From contig OZ038326.1 of the NCBI GenBank assembly GCA_964035795.1, forward strand, positions 1,708,916 through 1,772,915: DNA of 64,000 nucleotides. The letters are read 5' to 3'. The DNA is from Pterobdella sp. o SKG-2022 (Eukaryota; Annelida; Clitellata; Hirudinida; Piscicolidae). Positions 28,201-55,638 of this stretch are shown here, piece after piece. Positions within the stretch are counted from its first letter, which is position 1. Every line of letters begins with the position of its first letter. The notes beneath the pieces are model-generated. The model saw only the letters and a program-made list of their open reading frames with translations. It was not told the origin of the DNA and did no database searches. Position numbers and translations under genes: made by a program.

Positions 28201-31200
28201 AATTGATTTCAATTTGGAAAAATCAATTTCAGCAAGCATTAAAATGGAAAGTTCAGAAATTTTGTTTTTCATTTATAATGAAAACCATATTTTTCGCTAA
28301 TTTTTTGCTCAAAACATACTAACCTTTTTGAATTTCTAGTTTATTTTAATAACTTTTAAATGATATTCAATATTATTTTTTTGTTTATATAACAAATTAT
28401 AAACTAAATACTAGAAAAATACTGAGATAAAAGAATATAAAATTTCTCAACCAAAAGAGTAGGTATAAACCGAAACTACTCGAAAACAAAATCTTTTGAA
28501 TATTCAGACTCACACATTAAGCTCTAAACAATCTAACCAAGTAGTTTATAACCTTCTGATTGAAAATATACGGCTCATAATTATCCTAAACTTTGAATGA
28601 AAATTTGTCAGTATTGAATTCATTAAAATGGCCGCTCTGGGAGCTAAACAATCAAGCTGATGATGAAGTATCTTGATGCACCATCCATTTTAAAACGACC
28701 TGACGTCTAAAAAAAAAGAAAAGAACATAAACGCGAAGTAATAATCTCAAGCCTTGTAAAAAAAATTATATATTAGAAGCACAACACGCGATTGAATGCG
28801 GTTTGAGGCTTGAATAACCGTTTGAAAACTTTAAACAATTCACTCTTGAATTTTTCATTTTTAAACGGTGTAAAAAGGAATAAAAAATGACTATAAACAG
28901 TGTTCAAACTTAAAAGCCGCAGAGATAAACTGCAAGGCACAAGATCAAGGGGGTTTTATGGCAAAGACATCAATCACCTAGCAACAATTCAGAATCTTAC
29001 AAACTGTTTAACGCAAGTTTTTTAACAATATAATAAAAAAAAGCGTTATATTTAAGTAGAATTACTAACAAAAAAAATGTCAATAAAAAATTAAATAAAA
29101 ATAATATTCGAATTAATGATAATTAAATAGAAATCATAATACTGATAATTCAGAGAAAAAATATATCTGATAAAAAGTAACGGAAACAGCTAAACGACAA
29201 TAATAATCGTGAAAAATGGCATTAATTAACTGAAAATAATAAGAATAATAATAATTTAACAACTAAAGTGGATTTAATTCAAGAAAAAAAAAACAACTCA
29301 GTATGAAAAACAACTTAATGAATAGGAAAAACAATTATAATAATGCATTTAATAGGGATAGTCCTAACAATTTCTTTTTGATTGAAGGGCAGATTTGAAA
29401 AATTATTCATAAAAAATTTGTTTTAGGAGGGTCATTATTATACATTCAGCAGTTTCAAAACAGTGTTTGGTGATTTTGGTTAGTTCTGGAGTGGTGTGTT
29501 TTTGTCAAAAAAATTTTTTCACTTTTGTCGAAAATCTTTTGTGATGATGTCAATACCTTACGATGCTTCAGTAGCCCAATAATAAGTAACAAACATTAAT
29601 GAAGTGACGAAGGTGGCTAAATGTTACATCATTAGAAGTTTACATATGTACATCATACGTGTGAAAAATGAACACGACAGCCATGTTTATATCAAAGACG
29701 TTATTATAAAATTTTAATAGATTTGCAAAAGTTTCACAGAAAATTGGAGAATTTTTATTCAAAATGATGTAAATCCCGACTTGGTTTTAAATCTATGAAT
29801 TAGAATCATAGATGTGAATTATAAGAGATAAATTACGTAAAAATATATTTTTTCAGAAATAAAACATCATAAATAAGGTATATAAACCGTGCATTCAATA
29901 AACATGGGAATGAACAATCATTACAAGACTAGTAAGTTAATTTTGATGCTAATAACAGCTATAACACCTAGTTTATAAGAAGTATATACTGATGAATAAA
30001 CTATAATATAACTATTCACAAAAATAAATAAATTACAATAACAGTGGTTTTAGTAGTAGCAAACTATAACAGTTTCAATAGAAAATTTCTAATGTTTTAA
30101 TAGAAAAAAAATTATGTTTTAATAACAAGTAAAAGATTGTAAAATAAAACAAGACCACATCTCCACAATTAGAAACCATATATGTTTGAAACACAGAAAA
30201 AAACTAACTTGTGAGTTGAGTTCCAAGCTGTCTCCATGATTTTGAAGCTGGATCGCTTCTGGTGATTGATCAATGCAGTCGAATATTAATTTCATATTAA
30301 CTCACATTCAATTTTTGTAGCGTACATTTTTAATAGATTTTATGCATAAAAAAGTGGAAGTAGAGATTTATTTGAGACATCGATAATTTTCTCCTTTGAT
30401 TTTGGCGTCATCATTTGGGATAATAAAAGAACTTGAAAATCATGGAACTTTGAAATTTCTATAAAAGTTTAAAAACAGTGCAAAATTATAACTTAAAGTT
30501 CAAAATTTCATTTATATAATTATTGTAAAAAATCAATGTTCACATAATTAAGTCTTCTCACCCATTTTTAGATCATTTTTCTTGTGAGGCTCTTGATTGG
30601 TTTGTTGAAAAGGCATGGTATTACTAATGGCTGTAACAAAAGTTGGTGTTTGGTTGACAGCTGTTGGAATTACATGAAAACAATAATAATAGACTTTATA
30701 ACACCAATTCATATTTTAAAAAATAATAGGACAATTCTATATAATACAATAATTACCACAAATCCAATACAAAACTAAGATAGAACAAAGGAACTTAATT
30801 TATTAATAAAAATAATATATATGAATATATTCACATATGTATAAAATAACAATAGTACTACATATACTACAATTTTAGTCAAGATGACGTGAAATTTCAA
30901 ATTTAAATTTTGACGTACAATCTCAACATAATTGGCCAAAAATGGAATGTCTGATTTTTAGTGGATATATATCAGATAGCTATGAGTCCAGTTCCTAACG
31001 ATGTTTTTAGAAAGATGACTTCAATACAGTAATATAATGTACAATGTTTCAATTATGAGTTACATTGTAATGCTAATAATAGGGTTTAATAAAATAACAT
31101 AATGGGATGAGAAAATAGTATTACGAAACAATATAAAAATTACGATAAAGTGGCGTTAAGTTGACAACTTTCTAAGCCACAATCACATTGCTATCACAAC

Positions 31201-33064
31201 TTGATGCTAATTACAGAAATTTAAGTATTTAATCATGTGTTTAATATTTTAAAAAAAACTCCCTTTTATCAAAATTTTTTTATTGCATTTATTTTGAGAA
31301 AAAAGCTTAATTTAAAACGAACTCAACCTTAAAATAAAAAATTTGCTAAACCAAGATTAATCCTATTTATATTTACATTTATATATGGAACTAAAACTAA
31401 TTTTTCCCATAATAATTTATTTATCCAAAATAATTGATGTCAGTATTTTTTTTGATTGTATTTGAAAGTCAAACTATATAAAAAATTCTCGTCTTCATTT
31501 CTATATAATTCCGTTTGATAAGACTTTGAAGGCTTCATATTTTGAAGAATAATTGTGACGTCAAAGTTTATTTTCTTAAATATCTTTTTAGACGTTTGGA
31601 AAATTATCAAAATTGTTTTAAACTTCCAGGCATTAAAAATATAAAACTGAGTTTCTTACTTAATGACTTGCTAGATTTATTAGTTGTTTGGTAGATTCAT
31701 TAGATATGTATTAGAATTACTTTTTCAGACAAAAAATTCATTTAGAAACCAAAAGTTTTTTCAGATATAAAAATGTATACAATAAATAAATGAAAACTAT
31801 ATATAAAAAAGTGAAATTGAAATTATAAAAAAAAATGGGGGAGTTATTTGAAGATGAAACTTCTGAGAGATCTGGATTATATTAGCAAGACTTTCTGCAT
31901 TTTTCAAAAAAAGATTATTGAAAACATCACGTTTTGCGCAAAAAACCTCTGTAAAAATCAGCGTATTTTAAAAATCCGCAATATTCCTGTACTATAAATA
32001 CCTTTTTCTTTAAAACACGTTCGTTTTCAAAAATAAGACTGCGCAAAACAGATAACTCGAGGTTATAATTTGATTTAATTAGAAGTAAATATTTGATTGG
32101 AGTTGAAAATTCCATTTAGCGAGCACTAAAGAATAAATGAAAAACTCATTTTGAGCTTTTTATTTTCCAACTTTCAAATTTGAATAAACTTTTCTAAAGA
32201 TTAAACAAGCCAAAAGTCCAATGTTGCATAACTACATCACTTTAATTCCTCCTAGTTTCAAAGCTTTTTTGTAAACTTATTAGATTTTTAATTGGAAAAC
32301 CAACAAATTATGTGCAATCAGTCATCAACTCGAGTTAATATTGCACAAAGTAGCGACTCAAAAAGCCTCTTTGAGTGCTCTGCTATGTATTCAAACCCCC
32401 GTTAATAAATATACCAAAAAATTGTGAAACACGTTTCGATTCCATTTCAATGTGAATAGAATACATGTTTATTAAATGAAGAATCTTGTCCTACATAGTG
32501 AGTATTAACTATTTTGAAAAATCCTAGACTCAGCTTATCTGCAGCACTCCAAACTATCATTATATCATGAAGATGGCATTAAACCTATGATTAACTATGC
32601 AAAATAATTGATAATTATTTCAGCTGTAATTTTTAGCAGAAAATTAAAATGTTTTTTCAATAATAAACTATTTGCAAAGTTTCTAAATTTTAAAAATTCT
32701 AAAGAAACTAAACTAAGAGTCATTTTTCATAAATGTAGTTAGAGAAACAATTAATGTTAAACTGAACTTAGTAAAAGAGGATTTTGATATTTATTTGATT
32801 TACATACAAAAAATATACGCAAAAAATAATAATCAAAAAAGATTACTTCCAAATTTAATTTCAAAAGTCATTTTTCATTCAAATGCTGCAAATATGCTCA
32901 ATTATTTTTTATAAATGAATGAAATTATCTTGTAGGCTTCATAGATGAATACTATAACCAATTTGAACAATAGAATCAATTTCAACTTATTCAAATATTT
33001 TTATGTGCTTTCTAAATAAATACTTCCAAGCTTGAAATAAAGAAGATTTGAACTTAGTCAAGTT
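25275..33064. other. 7.8-kb AT-rich stretch without a recognisable gene
   Basis: No convincing exon was seen on either strand. It is dominated by short A and T runs. If the 24351-25274 exon belongs to the protocadherin, this is its last intron; otherwise it is intergenic. A minus-strand AATAAA at 32795-32790 lies about 270 bases after the protocadherin stop codon and is a candidate poly(A) signal. Confidence 0.5.
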
Positions 33065-45059
<11,995 letters not shown>

Positions 45060-48000
45060 TACTCTGTCAATGGCAATTTATAGAATGAATAGATGAATGA
45101 ATGTTATATAAATATTGAAAACTATATTATAAATTTTTCAAAATGACATTTTCTAATGTATGTTTTAAGGATTGGTTTTTGGATTTATATTTTTGAGTGT
45201 TATGGTAACATTTAGCTTTTCACTAAGTTAAAGGTTTCTCTTAGCGACTACTCTCAAAATGACAAATGTTTTTCTGGAAAAGATTTAAATTCTGAACAAA
45301 ACACTCATTAAATTTAATTTTCAAAAGCGGTTTTGTTTGAAATTTCGAGTTACACGACCATTTTCTTAAAAATATTTATTTTTTGTGTGAAACAGATTAT
45401 TATTTGAAATTTTTTAATAGTTTTTTTGTTGAAAGTTTTTGAAAAAATCTCAACACAGATATTTTAAATTTCTAAAAATGGAAAAAATAAATGAGATTTT
45501 TTGTCTTTTTAATAATCAAATTTTTCAACATAGAAAAACAGCAAAACAAAGCCATAAATATTGTAGAAAAGGTTTGTATATGGGTCATATTTGACTTGAA
45601 AAGAAAGGTTTGAAAACTCCAGACTTTGAATATTTTTTCATTGCAATCTAAACTTAATCTTTTCATTCAAAAGTTATTCCTAATCCTTTCGCGTTCTTTA
45701 GTGTGATGACTTCAACAAACTACACCCAATATACTAAAATATTTCCATATATATCCCACAAAAACATAATTAAAAGTTTCATTATTGCGTGAAACATTTG
45801 AAAATAATATCAAAAGTATTTTAATTCTTTCTATTGTTAACGCCTTTGCTCAGATTAACATTCTACTCAGTGAATAAGCTATGAATACAGCAGAATGAAT
45901 CTATTCGAATAAGATTATCTTTAGATTTACATAAAATAAACACAATTATTTGGCTTGGCGATCTGTAGATATATGCTAGAAACTAAAATTAATGAAGATT
46001 TATTTAGAACTATGAACTGCTTTAACATAGCGCTTTATAATTAACTTAATTGTGCTCCATTTATTTCCTGGGATAATCCAGTTTCAGAAATTACTATATT
46101 TTTGTGTTAATTTAGATAACTTTTTAAAAAATAATTTTTGTTAATAAAAAATTTTTTAATGAAAACAATTTTATTCATATAATTTGAAAATATTTTTTAA
46201 ATAAAAAAAAAGATTTTGTATATATTAAAATCTGGCGATAATCTAATTACCTTGAGACATTTTAAAACATCTTTCAAGCAATATTGCTTTAAAAAAATGA
46301 TCAAAGAAAATAACGCACTGAACAAAATTTCACAAATTAAATGTAACTTCTTTTTTTGATCATTAATTTAGTCAAGCCAACAAAAATAGATCTTTAGCGG
46401 TTATTTTTGTAAAACAAATTCTCCAAAATGAGTTAGTTTGATGATAACTCAAATTCTGTTTTCATCTTGAGGAAAAGCCAAGGTGCTGTTTAGTTTTTGG
46501 GTTTCATATCCGAACAACAATCAAACGATTGGTATAGAAAGAAAATTTCTGAAAAAAAAATGAGGATACACTAAAATATATGGGGTTTAAAATTATAGTG
46601 TTCGATAGATTTCCATCTTCGAATTTTGGCATGCCCGGAATGATAGATCTCCCAAGTGTAATACAGTCATTCTAGTCATTAAAACTCTTTCATAAAGAAA
46701 CTTTTAACTGGAATATTTTTTTCTTTATCATAGTCGATTCTATTGATTGATTTCAGAATAGAAATTTTTTAGAAATTTTATATATTTTTAAAAGTATTAG
46801 CATAAGATAATACGTATATTGATTCTTCGCTCCTTCAAAAAAAAGTTCTGCAACTCAAAAATTGAAAAAATCGTATTAAAACTACCATATATTTCAATTC
46901 CAATTTCAACGGTGAAAATCAAACGGAATCAAGAGACTTTTTAGGGTTTTTAGGCTCCTAGCTGTAAGAATAACGCACGAGATATAAACTGTAACTGCTT
47001 CACAATTTCTTTCCGAATTATTTATTGAAATGTTTAGAATTCAAATGAATTTTTTAAAAAATTTTTATAAAAATTGAGATAGGAATAATAAATTTAGTAA
47101 AACTTAAAATCTTTCAAATTTTCAAAAATTGATCGCATTTCGACAACACACATTTTCCAAGTATTTTCAAACCAAACCTAGCTTTATTATATATCGGAAT
47201 ATCTTTTTTTCACCCAAAGATTTTCTCATATTTCAAAAACCATCGCGTTTCTCAAAAAGATTTATATCCAAAGATGATTTAAGATTCTTTTTGTGTAATT
47301 TGAATTCTTTCCAAACTCGAAACCTCTCCACGGTGAAGTGAAAGCTTTCAAAAGGTTTAATCGAAAATAGTAACGAAAAATTCAATTCTGAACAATTTTT
47401 TAGTATTTCCTCAAAAAAAAATAGTTGAATTACTAAACTAACTTGTCTGAAAAAGTGTTGAAAACTTCCAATGGATGTTGTGCTTAATGACGGCATGCTT
47501 TGTTTGATTTGTTTTGAGCACAGCGATAATTCTAATGACAATATCGAAGAAAGAACATTAAGAATTATTTTAAATGTCTTCCGTTATAAATCTAAGAAGA
47601 AATGCTCAAAAACGTCTTTATAGTTTTTAGAAAACTATACGTTGCTGCAACAAAACGTGAGCGTTTATTGGGGAAATTTCAAAATGGAATTTTTTTGGAT
47701 AAAATATGAACATTAAAAAAAATAATTTATAATGGTCTTGTGAAAAAAAAATGGGAAACAGATCTAGTGCATTTAAAAATTTTCTGCTTTTAAATTTTTA
47801 TTTTCTTTAGTTTTATATCTATGCAAAACATTTGATGCCAAATGTTCAATGTCAAAAACGAGCATTGAGTTTAAAACAAATTTAAATGATAAATAGCAAA
47901 TAAATGAGTTTTCATTGAGCTATATAAATTAGTGGTGATTAAACGATTTGAAAATACAGATCACTAAGCAACTGTTCGCTCAATGGAAATTTATCTTCAA

Positions 48001-51000
48001 TGAACGTTTATTAATTAATTATCCAGTCCAAGAGTTTTTTATGTGAGAGTATTCTGAAAATATGCAGTTTTAATTAAAATAAGTTATTTGAAATTTAATT
48101 CAATATAATGGTGCTTTTAATATTAGAAACACCGGAACTTCAAAAGACCTCTATACAAATATTAGTAACATTGTTCTTTTTAAATTAAAAACTTAATTTT
48201 TATTTTATTTTACAACTCTAGTTGTGTGAATTTTTGCAAAATTAAACTACGAAAAAATTTGATTGTTTTACACTTGGCTGGTTTTATGAATTCTTTTTCA
48301 ATTTAATTGTTTAGAAACGCAGAAAAACCTTAGCAAAACAAGAAGGAAGTTTTCGCTCAAACAATTATACTGATATTTTAATTTACTTTTCAATTTTTTT
48401 TTTATTATAAAGTTATTTTAAAAGCGAAGTAACCAAAAATTGTTTCAGAAAACCTAAACATTGGGATTTGATAATTTTGGAAGTAAATAACTAAGTTATA
48501 TAAATTCTTTAATTAAGAAATGAAAAATCACGTACAAAAGTTTTGTTCCAAAAACATAAAATTTCCCTTATAAAAACACCGTTAAAATAAAAATTCTAAT
48601 AAAAACAATTTTTTACTTTTCTTTTTTTATTTTGATACAATCTCCAGAAATGTTTCTGCCAAGCTGTTTTAGTTAGTGTTTCACAAATTAGCGAAATACA
48701 AAATGCTTAGTTCAATCACTTTTGTTTTCAAATTCAAAATTTTTCTTTTCACAACTCGCGCTTTTGAAACTAATGAGAGCAGGATTTTTATTCAACTTCC
48801 AATGGTGACGTGATAAACAGAGGAGGTTCAAGGTGGCAAAAAAAACAGTCGAAGTTTTCTGGCGTGATTATAATGAATAAGTCAACAAAAAAAGTTTGCT
48901 ATTGTGTTTACACACGTTATAAAAATTGAAGTTATTTTTAAAAGTTTGATTAGAGTTGGTAAGAACAAAAAATACTTTGAGTCGAGAAGAGAAATTCATG
49001 AATGGTGGTTGATGAGTTTGATGAGGAATAAAAAAATGACATCAGCCAGGGAGCGATGCCGGCAGATGAGAGAAGTTAATCAGCTGATATTATACCTGGA
49101 GGAAAAGCCGAAAGGTGAAAAAGCATTTTAAATGAAAAAAAGAAGAAAGATTTAAACTAACATAAAAAATTCGTTAAAAATGCTGTTGAAAAAAAAAATT
49201 TTATTTTCTATATTTTACTTACATATGTCAAAATGCTAAAGATTCTATACATTAATTCGCAAAAAAAGCTATAGTTTCTGAGTTTACTATCATATTGACC
49301 TAGAGAAAATTAAAAACTATCATTAAAATTCCTCAGAGGTATCATGTAGGAAGTTTTTATCAACTCTTCCAAAAACTTAAAATGGAAAATTTAGTAATTT
49401 TTCTTCATAAAAACTAAAATTTAACTTTGTCATAAATCGTTAGGACAAAGTTGAATTTTTCAAAAGTTTTAGTTTCTATGAAGAAGAAATATCACAAAAA
49501 CTGTTTCTGAGTTTGAGTTTTGAAAAAAGTGTATGAAACAATCCTCAGAGAGACTTCAACTGTTGCTTTCTTCAAAAACTCATTTTTTCATCAAATATTC
49601 CCGTGATTCCTTTACCTTTCATTATTGATCAATTTTTAAAAAATTCAACATTAATATAGTTGTTATTATGAGTAATAATTATATTAATTTTAATTTCAAC
49701 TTGAAAAACTGCTTATTCATAAAAAATTTGTCATATTTCCATGTATTTCAATGCCAAAAAATGTTTAACATAACTTTTTAAAATTTTTGTCAAAAAATTA
49801 TAAATTCCAATTCAAAGTTAAGAGTTAAAGCTTTTAAGCCTTCATAGGGTAACCTTTGAATTAGTCTTTATGTGGAAACGTACTTAACTCTGTGGGACAT
49901 AGAACTTGCACGAAGAATTAGAATTGAAATAGCAAAAATGCTTGAGAAAAACATGAAACAATAAAAATTATTCAACCTACCAAACAAAATGAAACTAAAA
50001 CAATGGAAGCATACATATTTGTATCTCGACCAGATAATTCGAGTTAGAACTACAAAAACTGAGTGGAATTTTGAAAACTTTTACCAAGTACCTTTATGCT
50101 AAACTTCAGAAATCAGAAAAATAATATAAACTAATTATTTTTGAATAAGAAATTATAGTAAAATCACTTTATGCTGAAGCGAGATATTAATGAAAGTGTA
50201 AAAAATATGAAAAAATATCAACATTGGGGTTTTTAATATGTGATATTACGTTTCTCAGATACTGTGTTACTTTATTTTCCAAACGTTTTTATTTTTTGAA
50301 ATATTGGAGCTGACATTACATGCAAAATTTTTATTGGAATTCTTAATTTCCCAAAACTTGAATAAAAGTTCTTTTATAAAAAATAATTAATTTAAAAACT
50401 CGCCTAAAAATTATTTTAAAAATTTTTAATATTATTTTGTATTGATTATTTTTTAATAATGATTTTTCATTATTTTTTCACTGAATAAACATCAAAACGT
50501 AAAAGCATTAATTTTCCTAAAATCTTCCATTAACTGTTCCCATTTCAAAACGTTTATCAATTTCCATAAAGTATTTTATCTGTTAATACCAATCCACATT
50601 GGCTTCTGCAAAACTAATAGTAAAACAATATAACTTAAACATTTCATCATGCAGTAGCGCCATGTGAAACCAATCAATTGCGTAACCGAAACCCCGGATG
50701 GGGGCGATCGAATGGTCGAATTACATGACAGCACAAAGTATTATATAGATATGAGAAATCTGATTATGAAACACTTCGCTCATAGCATTACAATATTTAG
50801 AAAGCGTTAGACACACTTTTGTTGTGAATATAATGAACTTCTTTTTAATATTTTTTTTGAAAATAGGGCGTTATAAAAACTTTTATAACAATTATATTTT
50901 CCAGGATAATAAAGATGAAACAAAACAATGCTATGAATAGCTTATTAACTAAAAATTCAAACATTATATTAAACATCTCGGGTCTTCTTTTTATTATGTC

Positions 51001-54000
51001 TCTGAATATGTAAGTGAGATATTTGATGAACTCAATCTCTGATATCCATGTTATAACTACAGAACTTTGGTGATTTTGTTTATGAAAGCTTGATGATATT
51101 TCAAGGGTATTTCCTGTTTTTTGGTAAATTTCATCGTTTTTATAGTAAATATTCCACTCTTTTTCAGCAATTTTCACCATTTTTACGTGGAGTTTTAACC
51201 CTTTTTAGGTAATTACTATCATTTTTGCAGTGTTTTTAACCATTTAACCAAAATTTTTGTAATATTTAAATAGAATTCGAAAAACTAACATTGAAAAAGT
51301 TTCTGATAAATGTAATTGTAGCTTCGAAACGGTTTTAAAACGCCAAAAACCCCTAAAACACACGAAACAGATATTTTTTTGAGCTTGTTGTGATAGATTA
51401 TCTTGATAACCAACTCGCGAGCCATAAAATATATTTAGCAGTTTAGTGAGCTTGTATGAAATTTCCATCAATGATTTTGAACCATGTTTTATATAATTAA
51501 TTTTTTTCAGTGTTTTTTCCATGAATTCATTTTACACAGAAAATCTAAATATCACGTACTTTATATTTTTAATCTCATTTGCAATAAACATTTGGCGGCT
51601 TTTTCAATGTAATTACGCATCAAAATAATCTTTTTAACAGTCATATTCAAAAATTTGATAAGTGACAAAAATATAATTATTTCAAGAATAAAAAGCTTAT
51701 TTTTCGAAATATAATTTAAGCTTTTTGCGTCGAAAAAAGCACGTTTGAGTTTTTTTTGCAGGATTCATAAAAGTTGATAGTTTCTTCATAGAGAAGTCCT
51801 TGTTTATAACTCGGAGTTTTTTTTCAAGCGAAACTCAAAATGTCCATTAAGACTCAGTAAAAATTGCGCTAAAAAATCATGGCTTATGCTAAGATTTTAT
51901 TACAGAAAATAATGACAGCTCATATTTAAAATTAGTTGGAAAAAAAATTTTTTCAATATAAATTAACTTTTCGAATCATTACTAAATGTTCAATTTCTGG
52001 TTCTTTCAATTGCAGGCTTCTCTCTGATTTATAATTATCTTCTGCTTTTCCTTGATCCCTTTTAACAATTTTGTTTACATTACTTCAGTTGTCTTTTTAT
52101 TCCTCTGTAAATACTTTTCTTCAGTTTCAAGAACAGCTTTTTGGGAATAAAATGGTAAAACTCACAAATAAAACATCTTATCTGTTATTTATTTAAAACT
52201 ATTCTCACGAAAAACTCAATTTCAAACACTCATTCCGAAGTGTTAAAATTTGATTTGTTAATTAAAAGGGTGCACTTTGAACACCTCTACATGATCAACA
52301 TTTTAGGCAACTTCTTTTAAACACGCAAACTTTTTCTACTATTGATTCGAATTAATGATTCCAGTTATCTTTCATTAACATTTGGATAAAAGTAAATTTA
52401 TTTGCAAAAAATAGGCAAATCAATTTATTTGGATTAATGAGCTAATTGCTTTGGATAAAGTGTTGAAAACTTTTTCAATTTTCTTTTTTACACAGTAAAC
52501 ATTTCACATCTGAGTTTTTAGAACAGTAATTGGATTTTTTAAGTTTGAAGAATCATTGCTTAGTTATTCTTTGATGTCTTTATTCGTTGGCATACTGGCT
52601 TTCTAAGAAGTCGTCAAAAACCAATCTCACTGCTCTTTTTAGTTTCTGATTTTTCCATTAGTTTAAACATTGGCTTGCAGCAAAACTTTAAATCTAACTC
52701 TTTTTACTTAGAAATTTTGTATATTGAATTGCTTTGAAAGTTTTAATATCTCTATCATATAAAAGTTGTAAACTAATTTCATTTAATGTTTGTTTTTGTA
52801 ATCTTTTAGAGACATCTTATGTATTTTTTTAACAGTTTCTTGTTTTATTCGTCAAGAATGAGAATTTTTACAAACACAATTCGTTTTTAAGAACTATGAT
52901 TTCCGATGAGTAAAACTCCATCAAAAAACTTTGATTAACTAATATCTCTAGAATAATTTCTCTTTTTTTTCAGATTCCCAATAATCATCCTGAATAATGT
53001 ATATTAAAAAGCGAAGATTAATGTGTTGATTGTTTTCACGGGTTTTCTGGAAAACAATAAATATCTGTAGATAATTCTTTTCAAATTCCCACCCCAACAC
53101 CAAGATTTTATCCCAAGCTGTGATGCCTTTGTAAAGAAGAATGACTTTTATTTATGTAATATAATCTTAAAAATCATTCGTAGGTGTTTTATGTTTCTTT
53201 AACGTTCTCCAACAGCTAATAAGCTTGATACTTAGCATCATTGATGGGCCCAACACCAACTACGTAGCATTAAACTCACTGATGGTCTTGACAAGGGGCA
53301 AAATATACCAATAAATGCCTGTAGATTATTTTTATTTCATATTGGGGTCACTGTTATGAGTTTTAAAAGTGAAGTTTATTTCATAAGTATATTTGAAAAA
53401 ACTTTTTCTATACTAATTTTTTTGTTTTTTTTTTAAATTTTTTGTATTTATATAAAGAAAATATATTTTGATGTGTTATTAGCAAGAAGAAATTTGAAAA
53501 AATTCTTCACTTTGATGCTGGCATCATAAAGTTCAATTTTTGACAAAATTACACAAAATAAAGAACCAAGGAAAACTTCGAATATAATAGACCTTCGATG
53601 TTTAAAAAATAATAACTTCTGGCATCAAAACTGCAAAGTAAAAAGTCAACCTTTTAATGAGATTCGTACAAGCTACTGAGAATAACATGATTTTTGAATT
53701 AATACCATCATGGAGAAGAAATATTGAAGTGAAATTTATAGTAATCTTTATGCCAGTCTATGCGATTATGTTATGCGGGTATACAAGCAAATGTTGGGGT
53801 CATAAAATTAGAATAAAATTCATAAAATAAGTGAGATTTCTTAAAATGCGTTTTTTTGCGTGTTATTTGTCATTTTATGGAGGTAACTTGTGAAACAATG
53901 GAAAGCTATGAATTGCAACAAGTATTACCGCTATAAAGCTTTTTTTGATAAACTTATGCTAAGAGACTTCATAAAATATGCAAGAGTATGTGTATTGAAT

Positions 54001-54958
54001 CCAAAGCCACAACCCTGAAAGTTAGGCTCAGTTGAAGGCAATTAGAAAAGTATTTAAATTTTCAGAAAGATAAAAATCTTTCAAAATTGAAAACAAAAAT
54101 TTTGGATATAAAAAAAAGATAATCGCTTTTTAAAATTCTTTTTTTTTGTCACAAAATAATATTTTAAAGTTATCTTTGCGCTGCAACTACCCATTCATGA
54201 CTTGAAATTTTGATGACGGTCAAAAAGTTTATGATAAGATCTGGAAATTCTCATGTAAATGCTTGTAAATCAAAAAAACATTGTCAAGTTTACTAGTAAT
54301 TTTCATGTTTTTTGTATTTTAAATTCGTTTTTAATCAAAAAATTTTCATTTTTATCACTTCTTATTTCAAATTGAATTATATGTTGAATGAATGAATTGA
54401 ATGAAAGATGGACATAGAAATTCCAATAGTTCTAAGTGAGAATTTGCTTGATTGATTGTTTAATTTACATATTGTGATCAATGATATTGCTCAGCTTGAC
54501 TTTTGAGAACTCAGACAAATTTTTTTCATGCTTTCAAAAGTTAAAAATTTCAAATTTAATTTACAATCATCGAAATTATTTTTAATCATTAAAAATTCAA
54601 ACATTGTTATAATCGAGCTAACCTTTATATTTTAAGAACAAAATTCAAAAATTCTATTCTGTCTTTATAGTCATGATCAAGAAGCTTTAAACTAGGAGGT
54701 TTGAGGTTTTGTTATAAATATGCAAAAATTGTTTTTAGTTTCTTCCCAAATTTTGAATTTATTTTTCAACTTTTCAAAAAAAAAATGAAATTTTCAAAGC
54801 TCAATTAAAACTTTGATTGTTATTTGTTTATAGTTATAACATCAAAAATCTATCGAGTAATATTGTCAACCAAAACGTGGGAAACACGAAGTTTTGATAA
54901 GCAGAACTGTGTATTTAAACATCTTGCATGCACTAAATACCATACAATTGCCCGATAT
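45060..54958. other. 9.9-kb AT-rich intergenic stretch
   Basis: No exon could be supported. Minor less AT-rich islets: 48985-49130 on the plus strand (open frame with SARERCRQMREVNQLILYL), 50640-50735, and 53205-53300. Open frames of about 90-110 codons at 50845-51522 (minus) have no recognisable family and strongly AT-driven composition. Confidence 0.5.
50640..50735. other. unexplained GC-rich islet, possibly tRNA-like
   Basis: About 95 bases with CCCCGGATGGGG, an A-box-like TAGCGCCATGTG at the 5' side and a B-box-like GGTCGAATTAC about 60 bases later. It contrasts sharply with the AT-rich flanks. It may be a worn tRNA-derived repeat; no repeat ends were found. Confidence 0.3.
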
Positions 54959-55158
54959 NNNNNNNNNNNNNNNNNNNNNNNNNNNNNNNNNNNNNNNNNN
55001 NNNNNNNNNNNNNNNNNNNNNNNNNNNNNNNNNNNNNNNNNNNNNNNNNNNNNNNNNNNNNNNNNNNNNNNNNNNNNNNNNNNNNNNNNNNNNNNNNNNN
55101 NNNNNNNNNNNNNNNNNNNNNNNNNNNNNNNNNNNNNNNNNNNNNNNNNNNNNNNNNN
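54959..55158. other. assembly gap, exactly 200 N
   Basis: A run of exactly 200 N is a fixed-size scaffold join, not a measured distance. The left flank is AT-rich unique sequence and the right flank is a TA-rich microsatellite, which probably broke the assembly. Confidence 0.98.
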
Positions 55159-55442
<284 letters not shown>

Positions 55443-55446
55443 TCGT

Positions 55447-55638
55447 TTACTTATTTTTGGCAATTTCTACTTTGGCTGTGGAGGCAGATACAAGCTTTGC
55501 AGTCTTTGCCACAGTTGCCGGCATTGTAAAGAAGAGATTCTCGAAACAATACCCTTGCTTCACCTTCTCTATACTATCACATGTTCCTTTGAGTTGACCA
55601 TCTTGCAAAGTTGAATTTTTGAAAAATAGACTACCAAG
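55447..55638 (-). CDS. probable terminal exon of an unrecognised gene
   Basis: On the minus strand a TTTTCCTAG acceptor is followed at 55638 by 63 open codons and TAA at 55449-55447. The peptide (GSLFFKNSTLQDGQLKGTCD, then KQGYCFENLF and ending STAKVEIAKNK) has normal composition, unlike the flanks. A strong donor GGT|GTGAGT with its exon side ending at 55909 is phase-compatible and is preceded by RQLLRQGVG, but that frame meets a stop soon upstream and no acceptor was found for it. I do not recognise the family. The exon's downstream side runs straight into the TA microsatellite, so its 3' UTR is repetitive. Confidence 0.45.
   Translation of the reverse strand, partial: LGSLFFKNSTLQDGQLKGTCDSIEKVKQGYCFENLFFTMPATVAKTAKLVSASTAKVEIAKNK

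Noticed and set aside
48904..49131. 75-codon plus-strand frame with Arg/Glu-rich end
   Set aside because: It has no ATG at its start, no clear acceptor and no recognised family; kept only as a mention in the intergenic entry.
50845..51522. Two consecutive minus-strand frames of 111 and 92 codons
   Set aside because: Composition is AT-driven (Ile, Phe, Lys, Asn), no family is recognised, and a few frames of this length are expected by chance.
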